NCBI GenBank assembly: GCA_964446485.1
Contig: CAYUOU010000013.1
Span: 1 to 64,000, forward strand
Direction of reading: 5' to 3'
Origin: JBDRRP01 sp964446485
Lineage (GTDB): Bacteria > Desulfobacterota > Desulfobacteria > Desulfobacterales > JBDRRP01
DNA: 64,000 bases
Both the position numbers and the translations under genes were made by a program. Numbering within the stretch: the first letter of the stretch is position 1; each line of letters begins with the position of its first letter. The notes under the pieces were generated by a model, which saw nothing but the letters and a program-made list of their open reading frames with translations, did no database searches and was not told where the DNA came from. Below are positions 9,062 through 17,209 of the stretch, piece after piece.

Positions 9062-11053
9062 TCACCTTTCCACTATTTGGTTCTCAATACCTTTGCCGAT
9101 CAATTCTTCATACTGCGCCTGTGCCCCGGCCTTGGTGTAGAACGCACCGATATAGAGGTGATTCCTGCCATCCTCGCGGGCAATCACATATGAGCTGAAA
9201 CCGAGGGCGTCAATCTCGCCGGCGCTCTTTAAAACAGCCTTTCTGTCTTTACTGGCACCGATCCAATTGGCATAGCGCGTCGGTTTCACCACTGCGCCGG
9301 TCAGTCCTTCTTCGGCCATAAACGCCTGGGCTTCGGACTCAGAATCGAAATGCCCGCCGAAAACCCTGTACCAGATTCCCTTGCTGCCGAGATCTACTTT
9401 CACCCAGTGGGCATCGATGCCGGATTCTCTGTAGAAAGAGACCACATCGGCCGCTTTCTCCTGAGATCTGAAATAGGTCAGTCGTAAAGAATACGGATAC
9501 GCCGACGAGGGCGGGTTGGCGGTTTCAAAAACGGCTGGAGGAATCGGCGGTTCAGAGACTGAAGTCTCGACCTGGCTGGCGGCCACTGTTTGCGAATCGT
9601 TTGGCTGCGCAACATTAGTTTCGGCATCAAGCGCGCCTTGATTCATGCCGGCCGATTCCAGCACGGGCCTGACACTCTCCGCCTTAACCGATAGCGGTTG
9701 CTGGGCTGCGTGGCCTGGCCCGGCTGTATTGTCTTTCTCCACAACCGTCCGGGGCGCCGCCATTTGGCCGTTTTGCGCGGACAAGAACTGCCACAGTGCC
9801 CCAGCTGCGATCAGCAGCAGCGCGAATACTAAGATGATCTTTCGGACCGCGCTGCCGGAAAAAACCGATTTATCGGAATCCCTGCCCTTGTCGACCACAG
9901 GGCCCGCCACACTGACACCTCCGGCACTGCCATCAGTTAATGGCTTCCTTAATATCTCTTCTCCCGGCTTAACCGTTTCAAAACTGACGGGCTTCGTTGC
10001 CAGATAGGATTCCTCTGCAATGGCAAGCAGGTCTTCCTCGGATACCGCGTCGGTGATGTACAGCAAGGAATGCTCAGGCAGGTTGATAATTCTCTCGGTG
10101 AGCACCCGCTTTCGCTGGGAGTCATAAACGATCTGAAGTTTAGGCCGCATCGGTTGGTCCTGATAAGTCTCAATGACGCGTCCGATGGCTTTGGAATTCA
10201 ATTTCACATAACTTTGTAAGGGAAAAATCGAAAACGTGTTTAGCAATGCCTTCAGGTATCGCTGCTGAAATTGACGCTTTCCAGAGCGGATGATTTCCTT
10301 TACGGCGTAATAATGCAGTATTTTTTCCCGCTGCGGCCGGGTATGGATCAATGCCTCATACATGTCCACGAGGCCGATAATCTGCGCATAATCATGGATC
10401 TCATCCACCTTCAGGCCCCTGGGGTATCCAGAACCATCGACACGCTCGTAAATCTGTAAAGTGCACTCGGCAAGATAGGCGTAGTCTTCACCAAACTGCC
10501 TGAGAATTTCGTACCCTAATTTGGGTCGCTCCTTGATCAGGTGAAATTCCCTATCATTGAGTTTCTCCGCCTTATAAATGATTTCATCCGGCATTTTCGC
10601 CATGCCGATGTCATGGAATAACCCGACCATCCCCATCTCGATTTGCCGCTCTCGGGAATACCCAAGCGATTCAGCCATTTTTATTGCGTAAATGGCGACA
10701 TTCACTGAATGATTGACGACAAAGTCATAGGACTCATCAGAGTGGATCGACTTGAGGAAAAGGGCGTCCATTGGGGTTCGAATGTCAACGATGCGCTCCA
10801 GTATGGTGTATCCAGGGTCAAGTTCGAAGGATTGATCATTTCGGACCGCTGTCATCACCACGCTCAGATAGTCTGTTGCCTTGCGGTAGAGATTTCGGCG
10901 GGCTTCGTCGGATTGTAGATCTTCATTACTGCCGACCTTCGCCGTTTTCGATAGGGGTGCTTCTGGGCGGGATTGCTTTTCAGTTCCATTCATCGCGGCA
11001 AGCCGCCTGAAGCTGAGCCCATTATCTGTTCCGGATTTCTGATGCATCGCCAC
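9062..11053 (-). CDS. Degenerate HD-GYP protein with transmembrane segment and SPOR-like repeats
   Basis: This 663-residue protein has an HD-GYP-like domain at about residues 85-245 (FHDIG at 146-150, VDGSGYP at 205-211, D230). Canonical c-di-GMP phosphodiesterases use further histidines. Here the 'HP' histidine position is R176 (KERPKLG) and the 'HHE' pair is I201-Y202 (IYERVDG), so metal binding and catalysis are doubtful. One membrane helix lies at about 400-422 (ILVFALLLIAAGALW). A low-complexity linker follows, then two SPOR-like repeats at the C-terminus (YSLRLTYFRS...WYRVFGGHFDSESEAQAF and SYVIAREDGRNHLYIGAFYTKAGAQAQ). SPOR domains bind denuded septal peptidoglycan. I infer an inner-membrane sensor linking c-di-GMP or cell-wall status to EPS export, as it is the first gene of the EPS unit. 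Confidence 0.82.
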   Translation of the reverse strand: MAMHQKSGTDNGLSFRRLAAMNGTEKQSRPEAPLSKTAKVGSNEDLQSDEARRNLYRKATDYLSVVMTAVRNDQSFELDPGYTILERIVDIRTPMDALFLKSIHSDESYDFVVNHSVNVAIYAIKMAESLGYSRERQIEMGMVGLFHDIGMAKMPDEIIYKAEKLNDREFHLIKERPKLGYEILRQFGEDYAYLAECTLQIYERVDGSGYPRGLKVDEIHDYAQIIGLVDMYEALIHTRPQREKILHYYAVKEIIRSGKRQFQQRYLKALLNTFSIFPLQSYVKLNSKAIGRVIETYQDQPMRPKLQIVYDSQRKRVLTERIINLPEHSLLYITDAVSEEDLLAIAEESYLATKPVSFETVKPGEEILRKPLTDGSAGGVSVAGPVVDKGRDSDKSVFSGSAVRKIILVFALLLIAAGALWQFLSAQNGQMAAPRTVVEKDNTAGPGHAAQQPLSVKAESVRPVLESAGMNQGALDAETNVAQPNDSQTVAASQVETSVSEPPIPPAVFETANPPSSAYPYSLRLTYFRSQEKAADVVSFYRESGIDAHWVKVDLGSKGIWYRVFGGHFDSESEAQAFMAEEGLTGAVVKPTRYANWIGASKDRKAVLKSAGEIDALGFSSYVIAREDGRNHLYIGAFYTKAGAQAQYEELIGKGIENQIVER

Positions 11054-11330
11054 TTCCCCTTCGTAGGGTAAGTCTAATTCGGGTTTAAATTAAGTTTTAT
11101 CCTGCCCACCGTATTGCATGCCGGGACTCTCGTAGCAAAAGGCATACCATCAAATTAATTTAACCCTGTTTTAATGGAAACATTAACAGCCAGTCAACTT
11201 ATTCCAAAGGATTTTGGCAAAAAAACTCAATAATTCAGATCTCTAAAAGGCCTGATCTCCAAATATTGTTGTGTCTCAAACCATAAAATGTCGACCTGTA
11301 AAGCCGATTATATGGCCTCACAGGGTATCA
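11054..11330. promoter_or_regulatory. Likely promoter region of the EPS export unit
   Basis: This 277-bp AT-rich gap lies between the stop of the WecA-like gene and the start of the HD-GYP gene. It is the longest gap inside the EPS core on this strand, so a promoter for 11053 down to 92 is expected here. I could not identify a convincing -35/-10 or sigma-54 element. Confidence 0.35.
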
Positions 11331-12485
11331 TCACCGTAGTTTAGAACCTCGACCGGAGCGCTCAAGCACCGTTACCAGCGCAACTAAAAAAACAGCCTGA
11401 ATAATCAGGACGGCTGCATCAAGCGCGGTTGCATTCCGTAAGGCCACTGCGCTGCAACCGAAACAAATGCTCAGAAAGTATATGAAGAAAACGCTCCGTT
11501 TCTGCCCCCCAAGCACCGCCGAAATACGGTGATGTAAATGATCCCTACCGACATAATCAAGCCATTGCCTGAAATTGTGAACCTTCCCTGACAGAACGCG
11601 GTCTATCGAAATATGAACCATGTCAAATATCAACACCCAAAAAATCAATAGCGGTGCTGCAATCGCCGCAACATGATTCCCCGGGTTCCAGTCTCCGTAA
11701 ACAGCAAGGCAGGCCAAAACAAATCCTATGACAGTGCTGCCGGCGTCACCCAAAAAAATTGTCGCCCGACCCTTTTTCAAGAGATTGTAAGGGATAAAAC
11801 CGAGGCAACTGCCCAGCATGGCCGCCGCCACCCACCCTAAAAAATACTGATCAGACTGAAATGCCACAACACCCAAAAAAAAAGATATGATTATCCCCAA
11901 CCCAGCGGCCATGCCATCCATGCCATCAAAAAAATTCAGGGCATTCGTAATCCCAGCTATCCAAAGAAACGTCAGCGCCCAGTTGGCGGTATCCGCAAAC
12001 CACCCGTAATCCAGCGGCACGACCCTGAGCACAACGCCATGGAAAACGACGAAACCGACACACACCAGTTGGATAAAAAGCTTGAGTTTCGCGGAGAGCT
12101 CTTTGACATCGTCGAGCGTACCCGCAGCAAACAGTAGCGATGTTGCAAGCAAGATGGCCGTAAGTTCCTGAGAATAAATCCCATTGACAACAATTGAGAG
12201 CAGAAAGGCAACAAAGATCGCTGCGCCGCCGAGCAAAGGGGTCGCCCCTTCATGGTTTTTCCTGGCATCAGGCAAATCCAGGGCGTTGATTCTATAGGCG
12301 AGCCATCGGACAAGCGGTGTTAGAGAAAAACTCAAAAAGAAAGACAACAACACGATGTACAACCAGCGGTATCCCGAATTGGTAAAATGCGTCTGTACTG
12401 GCGGCATCAGCAGAATGGCGGCGGCAAGCACCACTGGAATAAAGTGCCGCCACCAGATACCCGTCCTGTTATAGATGCCGCTCAA
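11331..12485 (-). CDS. WecA/MraY-type undecaprenyl-phosphate sugar-1-phosphate transferase
   Basis: This 384-residue polytopic membrane protein belongs to the glycosyltransferase 4 (PNPT) superfamily. It carries the expected motifs in order: N-H-x4-P-L-L-G-G at about 78-87, G-T-L-D-D-V at 122-127 (the paired aspartates), NALNFFDGMDGMAAG at about 181-195, and FLGDAGSTVIGF at about 243-254. The enzyme would move a HexNAc-1-phosphate (or related sugar phosphate) onto undecaprenyl phosphate at the inner membrane and so start each polysaccharide unit. The donor sugar cannot be read from the sequence. About ten membrane segments are visible. Confidence 0.92.
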   Translation of the reverse strand: MSGIYNRTGIWWRHFIPVVLAAAILLMPPVQTHFTNSGYRWLYIVLLSFFLSFSLTPLVRWLAYRINALDLPDARKNHEGATPLLGGAAIFVAFLLSIVVNGIYSQELTAILLATSLLFAAGTLDDVKELSAKLKLFIQLVCVGFVVFHGVVLRVVPLDYGWFADTANWALTFLWIAGITNALNFFDGMDGMAAGLGIIISFFLGVVAFQSDQYFLGWVAAAMLGSCLGFIPYNLLKKGRATIFLGDAGSTVIGFVLACLAVYGDWNPGNHVAAIAAPLLIFWVLIFDMVHISIDRVLSGKVHNFRQWLDYVGRDHLHHRISAVLGGQKRSVFFIYFLSICFGCSAVALRNATALDAAVLIIQAVFLVALVTVLERSGRGSKLR

Positions 12486-12804
12486 TGGCCCTCCTCATTT
12501 TTTTGGGCGGTATGTGACCCAATCCCGGCTTGCGCCTCCGCTGCCCATTTGCTCAACTTAAAAAAAAACCGGTACGCTGCTGATTTCGCGTTGCCGGCGT
12601 TTCTTTTTGGTAAGCATGATAACTGCAGGTTATTTGTAAACCGCAGACTAAACACTAAACCATCGTTATTTCAGAAAAATAGAGAACCTTTACCTTTTCA
12701 GGGTGTTCATCACACCGGCGCTGTCGTGGAACTTCCAATCGTTTTTACTTAATTATGCATAATTATATATCGACATATCCTCTTTTGTCCATAAATTTAA
12801 TTTG
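12486..12804. other. Intergenic region with a perfect 16-bp palindrome
   Basis: This 319-bp gap between the PIG-L-like and WecA-like genes holds no supported gene. At 12750-12765 it contains the perfect palindrome TAATTATGCATAATTA, followed by further AT-rich sequence. The palindrome lies 265 bp upstream of the WecA start and 40 bp past the PIG-L stop. It could be a regulator site or a remnant of a transcript end; no T-run supports a terminator. Confidence 0.5.
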
Positions 12805-13455
12805 TTAAGCAGGATTGCATTCCCCTTTCGGGTTCACGTTGATGAAAAGTCTCAGAGGAACAAATCCTTCGGCATTCGCCACTCGGCCCTGAATTCCCCT
12901 GAAATTGGCACTTGCCCGCGCAATCTGAACGATTGAGAGATCTTCAATGTTGGTTTTATCTATCTGAGATCGGTGGGCGAGCAGTGCTTCAATTTTCCGG
13001 TCTATTGTATCCGTAATATCAACAAACACTTGGGGGCTGAATCCCCAAGTGGTCGGCCCCTCGTAAAACAACACATTCCGCAGGTTTCGGGTTGCGGATT
13101 GGATCGCCTGAGAAAGATGCCGGTGATCCTGGTGGGTATCATCCGGGTAGTGGCAGAAAATAAACTGGGGGTTAACCTCTTTGATGACAGCTTCGACCTG
13201 ATTGATGAGTTTCTGGTCTACTTGGAGTTCGGTATCGTTATAGCCTCCCCAGAAGACCTTTTTCACCCCCATAATTTTGCTGGCGTTTTCCTGTTCCTTC
13301 ATCCGAACCTGGGCGTCACCCCCCTGCCCGCCGCCGGTCATGACCAACTGAAACACCAGATGCCCTTGATCGGCGTATTTGATGAGCGTACCGCCGCAGC
13401 CGATTTCAATATCATCCGGATGGGCTCCTATGGCGAGAATGTTGATTTTATCCAT
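12805..13455 (-). CDS. PIG-L family deacetylase
   Basis: This 216-residue protein has the zinc-binding AHPDDIEIGCGG motif at residues 11-22 and the second H-x-D-H element in HYPDDTHQDHRHLS (about 101-114). This is the LmbE/PIG-L fold that removes N-acetyl groups from GlcNAc-type substrates (PIG-L, MshB, BshB). In this locus the likely substrate is a lipid-linked or nucleotide-linked HexNAc, or the WecA product, giving a free amine on the polymer. That assignment is inference from position between the WbqC-like and WecA-like genes. Confidence 0.88.
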   Translation of the reverse strand: MDKINILAIGAHPDDIEIGCGGTLIKYADQGHLVFQLVMTGGGQGGDAQVRMKEQENASKIMGVKKVFWGGYNDTELQVDQKLINQVEAVIKEVNPQFIFCHYPDDTHQDHRHLSQAIQSATRNLRNVLFYEGPTTWGFSPQVFVDITDTIDRKIEALLAHRSQIDKTNIEDLSIVQIARASANFRGIQGRVANAEGFVPLRLFINVNPKGECNPA

Positions 13456-13591
13456 AATTACCGCCTCTACTATATTGTGGCAGCTAAAATTTACAAACGC
13501 TGTTTGTAATTTTAGATTGAATAATCATTGCTTCGTATACCTAAAAGCCATTTGCCGCAGACTGTCAATTCCCATGCACTTATCGCAACAG

Positions 13592-14281
13592 CTATCTACC
13601 GCTTTGAGCAATGATGTCACAGCTTTTAGGTCCGCAATTGAACAGCAAATCTATGATGGACATGTGGGATTCGAACCCCTCAAAGCACTGAATGTATTCA
13701 GGGTGGCGAAATCTTTGAACGATCACCTCGATGCCGCTGCGTTCGAACGCCCCCATTTCCATGTAATTGGGGCCGCCCGGCCCGGATAGATATGAGTCTG
13801 CACCCATGCGTTTACAAATATCGATCAGCCGGAGCGTGGGATCATCACTCAATTTCCCCAAGCTGGATGCCACCGATATGGGTTTGGCCCCAATGCCCAA
13901 ATAGTCCCGCAGGCGACTTATCGCGAATATGCTGAATTCGCTGAGGGAAGCACATTCGCGGTCATAGACATCCTCGACAATGGCCAGCACCGCTTCAAAA
14001 AACGGCGCTTTGCTGTAGTTTGTCGTGAGCGCCTGAAAATGCTTTCTTTTCCAGTTAGCGCTATTGTTGATCCTTACCTCTTTGATGACTTCAGGAAACC
14101 GAAATGACACCGGAACGGTCAGCCACTGCCAACCCGCGGCCGTTTTGATGCGGTTGCGATTCTGCCACTCGTTTTTCTTGTACTGGACAGTATCCAGGAG
14201 ACAAAACCCATCCGAAACGATCATTTTGTGGAAATAACCGAGCCAGGGTAGAAATTGGGGTTGGTGGATGGCGAGAATCAC
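13592..14281 (-). CDS. WbqC-like family protein
   Basis: This 229-residue protein opens with the WbqC signature I-H-Q-P-x-F-L-P-W-L-G-Y (residues 4-15) and continues with QYKKNEWQNRNRIK and WLTVPVS, both typical of the family. WbqC-like proteins are found in O-antigen and capsule loci, often next to aminotransferases or acyltransferases. Their role in sugar modification is not well defined; some relatives have been linked to amino acid or acyl transfer. No membrane segments are visible. It is separated from the PIG-L gene by 136 bp. Confidence 0.87.
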   Translation of the reverse strand: MILAIHQPQFLPWLGYFHKMIVSDGFCLLDTVQYKKNEWQNRNRIKTAAGWQWLTVPVSFRFPEVIKEVRINNSANWKRKHFQALTTNYSKAPFFEAVLAIVEDVYDRECASLSEFSIFAISRLRDYLGIGAKPISVASSLGKLSDDPTLRLIDICKRMGADSYLSGPGGPNYMEMGAFERSGIEVIVQRFRHPEYIQCFEGFESHMSIIDLLFNCGPKSCDIIAQSGR

Positions 14282-14472
14282 TTTCGATTCTTCTCCTGTT
14301 CAGTCAAAGAATGGATCCGGGGTTTCGAGGGTTCAAGTAGTCAAGCGTACCCACACTGCGTCCGACAGCCATAAAAGTAAATGGGCCGGCGCCCTTCACA
14401 CATGTGAAATTCGTCACGGCACCGAAACGCCAATCGTACCATGCCATATGGGACCCTGGGGCAATAGGTCGT

Positions 14473-14567
14473 GTAGGGTGCGGGGTTTATCCCCGCCCGT
14501 GACCGATGTACACAAAGGGTTGGGGTCACCTTCTCCGATTGCTGGAGGGGATGAACCCCTACCCTAC
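14473..14567. repeat. Composite GTAGGG palindromic repeat overlapping a gene end
   Basis: The element is bounded by GTAGGG (14473-14478) and CCCTAC (14562-14567). It contains the hairpin GCGGGG-tttat-CCCCGC near the left and a related GAGGGGATGAACCCCT unit near the right. Related palindromes occur at 38418-38438, 53741-53761 and 53789-53809. The stop codon of the DUF4143 ATPase gene (14559-14561) lies inside the right arm. Confidence 0.7.
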
Positions 14568-15899
14568 AAAACAGCCAGTGCCCAACCGGCTTAAATGTTC
14601 AACCAGCGATACCGGCGTAATCCACTGCACCAGCGTGCCATCGACCTCCATTCGGGCGTCGAGCTTCAAATTGACAATAAACAGGTGGGCCGGCGAATAG
14701 GCGCTGATGAAACTGCGAGCAGAGCGTGACAAACTGGGGCGCTCCATGAAAGCCGCCTTGGCCTCAAAAGCGCTGATTGTCGCACCACACCGCCAGACGA
14801 AATCAACCTCAGCACCTGCTTTGCTGCGCCAGAAATGAAGGGAGTCGGCCAAACCCACATGCTTATAAAGTTCTGAAAAGAGCCAATTCTCAAACAATAC
14901 CCCTTTGTCAGGACGTAATTGAAAATCACTAAACTGGTGAATCACCGCGTTGCGGATACCGTTATCGATAAAAAACATTTTGGGTGCACTGATGATCTCC
15001 GCCCGCTTGCCGCCTACGTAGGGCGTTACGAGTTTGATCACATGGCTTTCACCCAAAATGGCAGCATAGCTCTCAACCGTTTTAACATCTAATCCACACT
15101 GCGAGGCCCAGTCTGAAAAATTCACCAAGTTTCCGATTTGAGTCGCCATTAGGGCTAGCAACTGGCGAAACTTTGCCGGGTAGCGAATCCTAAATACATC
15201 CGATGCATCCCGAATCACAAAAGATTCTACCAAACGATTGAGGATGTTTTCCGGCTTTTCAGCAAAGCACACTTCTGGGTAGGATCCATTTATCAGAATC
15301 CGATCCAGTTTCTTAAAAACCTGCTGTGAACGAATCAGCTGGGCCGGAGGCGCATCCTGAGCGGCCCATTCCCCAAGCGAGAATGGTAACAGCAAAAGCC
15401 GCTCAGCCCTTCCGGCAAGAGATTCCCGAATCTTGTCATGCAGATGATAGGAGGCACTCCCGGTGGCAAAAACCATCGCGCCAATGCCTAAATCGATTAG
15501 CCCTTTGAGAAAAAGTGCCGCATTCTCAATGTATTGAACTTCCTCAAAAAAAAGTATCTTCGGCCTTTTGGCCACCGTCTGGAGGTCGCGCCATACGCCT
15601 GCTGGAGAGAGACACCACTCCTGAAATATCGATTCATTGGCGTTGATGTAAACAACGCCTTCCGGCCCCATATCAGACAGGATGTGCCAAATCAGTGTTG
15701 ATTTACCACTTTGCCGAGGACCGATGACCAGGTTGATTTTGCCATTCCGCGGCCATGAGGGTCTATTCGCCGCAAAACGCTGGACATAAGGAAAGCCCTG
15801 AGCCTGGGGCAGGAATTTGCCGATGGCCTCCGGCCAGGTATTCGGCGTCTCCAGCCACGGGTTGTATAAAAGTAATGTCGATAAAACGCTTTGGTCCAT
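14559..15899 (-). CDS. AAA ATPase with DUF4143 domain
   Basis: This 446-residue cytoplasmic protein has Walker A at residues 60-67 (GPRQSGKS), a Walker B-like KILFFEEVQY, and a C-terminal DUF4143 domain (about 240-440) with an endonuclease-fold-like stretch (FEAKAAF). Such AAA_14/DUF4143 proteins are widespread, are often gained and lost, and have no settled function. It is separated from the upstream glycosyltransferase by 125 bp and from WbqC by 277 bp, so it is probably an accessory insertion and not part of the sugar pathway. Its last codons come from a dispersed repeat, so the natural C-terminus may have been altered. Confidence 0.85.
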   Translation of the reverse strand: MDQSVLSTLLLYNPWLETPNTWPEAIGKFLPQAQGFPYVQRFAANRPSWPRNGKINLVIGPRQSGKSTLIWHILSDMGPEGVVYINANESIFQEWCLSPAGVWRDLQTVAKRPKILFFEEVQYIENAALFLKGLIDLGIGAMVFATGSASYHLHDKIRESLAGRAERLLLLPFSLGEWAAQDAPPAQLIRSQQVFKKLDRILINGSYPEVCFAEKPENILNRLVESFVIRDASDVFRIRYPAKFRQLLALMATQIGNLVNFSDWASQCGLDVKTVESYAAILGESHVIKLVTPYVGGKRAEIISAPKMFFIDNGIRNAVIHQFSDFQLRPDKGVLFENWLFSELYKHVGLADSLHFWRSKAGAEVDFVWRCGATISAFEAKAAFMERPSLSRSARSFISAYSPAHLFIVNLKLDARMEVDGTLVQWITPVSLVEHLSRLGTGCFVG

Positions 15900-16024
15900 C
15901 TGACTTGATCGCTTTAGCGATTTAAGAGGGTTGCATCTCTATGTCGGCTTTTCACCGCTGGAAAATTTTATTCCAATATTAGTAGGGATAAAATGGGCTG
16001 TCAATCATAATGAGAATGGTTTAT

Positions 16025-17203
16025 CTATAATTTGACCTTTATCAGTTCACTATACAATTGATCCAGTTTCTCCACCATCGACTCGACACTGAATTGCCTC
16101 GATTTCCTTTTCCCGGCAGCACCCATCTGCGCGGCAAGTTCCTTGTCCTCCAGCAACTTGATAATCGTCTTAGCCAGAGCTCCGGAATCTTCTGATGGAA
16201 ATAGGTAACCGTTTACACCGTGCTCGATTAAATCGGGAATGCCGCCGACATTGGAGGCGATAACCGGTTTGCCGGCGGCCATTGCTTCGACAATAACGCG
16301 CCCCATGCCCTCGTTCCGAGAAGGTAGCACAAAGATATCCAGCGCCGGAAAGATGTTCCAGATATCATCCCGCCATCCAAGAAAATGGACACAAGACTCT
16401 TTGCCGCGCTCTCTGACCATTCTCTTCAGTTCGGATGCCATTTCCCCCTTACCGACTAAGACAAGATGCGCCTTGGGGTGGGCACGCCACACATCCATCA
16501 TTGCCCGCAGCAGTATATCTGGTCCCTTGATTGGCAGCAGCCAACCGATCGTTCCGATGATGGCAGTGCTGGAATCGATCCCAAGAGAAGCTCGAATGGC
16601 AGAAGCGTTGGCTTTAGTGGCTGCAAACCGGTCGATCTCGACCCCGCTGTGGATTTTGACCATCTTATGGGGCGGACTCACCCGCATACTGACGTAGTCA
16701 TCCCACTCCCCCTGGGTCAAGGCGACGGTGATATCCGTAAAGCGATCCAATATCCGCTCGATGTATAGAAACACCTTTGAGATCAACCTGCTGAAATGGC
16801 CATAAAATACATGGCCGTGCGGCGTGTGCACGACAATGGGAATTCCTGCTATTAGAGCGGCAACACGCCCCAATAACCCTGCCTTGGAAGTGTGTGTGTG
16901 AATGATGTGGGGCTTTGTTCGCCGAAGAAGCTCCAGGATTTCCACTATGGCCTTTGCATCATGGATGGGATGGATGCGCCGGTTGAGGCGCTTCAATCTT
17001 ACCACCCAAACACCATGCCTGCCGGCGGCTCGAAGCCCGACATCGACCATGTCCCTCTCGGCAGGCGTCATGTGCGATTCTTGCGTCGGCCCGAATGCCA
17101 GGACTGTTTCATACCGGTTGGGCAGACCGTCGCAAGACATGAGGGTGTTTTGCGCCGAACCGCCCATATCCATTCGGGTGATGAGGTGAAGGACGCGTAT
17201 CAT
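16025..17203 (-). CDS. Glycosyltransferase family 4
   Basis: This 392-residue GT-B fold glycosyltransferase opens with VLHLITRMDMGGSAQNTL and has an HTHTSKAGLLGR segment at about 101-112. The Glycos_transf_1 domain contains the E-x7-E element FVLPSRNEGMGRVIVEAMAAGKPVIAS. It would transfer a sugar from a nucleotide donor to the growing lipid-linked chain at the inner face of the membrane. It sits 6 bp after the asparagine-synthase-like gene and is the last gene of the coupled run. Donor and linkage are unknown. Confidence 0.92.
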   Translation of the reverse strand: MIRVLHLITRMDMGGSAQNTLMSCDGLPNRYETVLAFGPTQESHMTPAERDMVDVGLRAAGRHGVWVVRLKRLNRRIHPIHDAKAIVEILELLRRTKPHIIHTHTSKAGLLGRVAALIAGIPIVVHTPHGHVFYGHFSRLISKVFLYIERILDRFTDITVALTQGEWDDYVSMRVSPPHKMVKIHSGVEIDRFAATKANASAIRASLGIDSSTAIIGTIGWLLPIKGPDILLRAMMDVWRAHPKAHLVLVGKGEMASELKRMVRERGKESCVHFLGWRDDIWNIFPALDIFVLPSRNEGMGRVIVEAMAAGKPVIASNVGGIPDLIEHGVNGYLFPSEDSGALAKTIIKLLEDKELAAQMGAAGKRKSRQFSVESMVEKLDQLYSELIKVKL

Positions 17204-17209
17204 CTTTCC

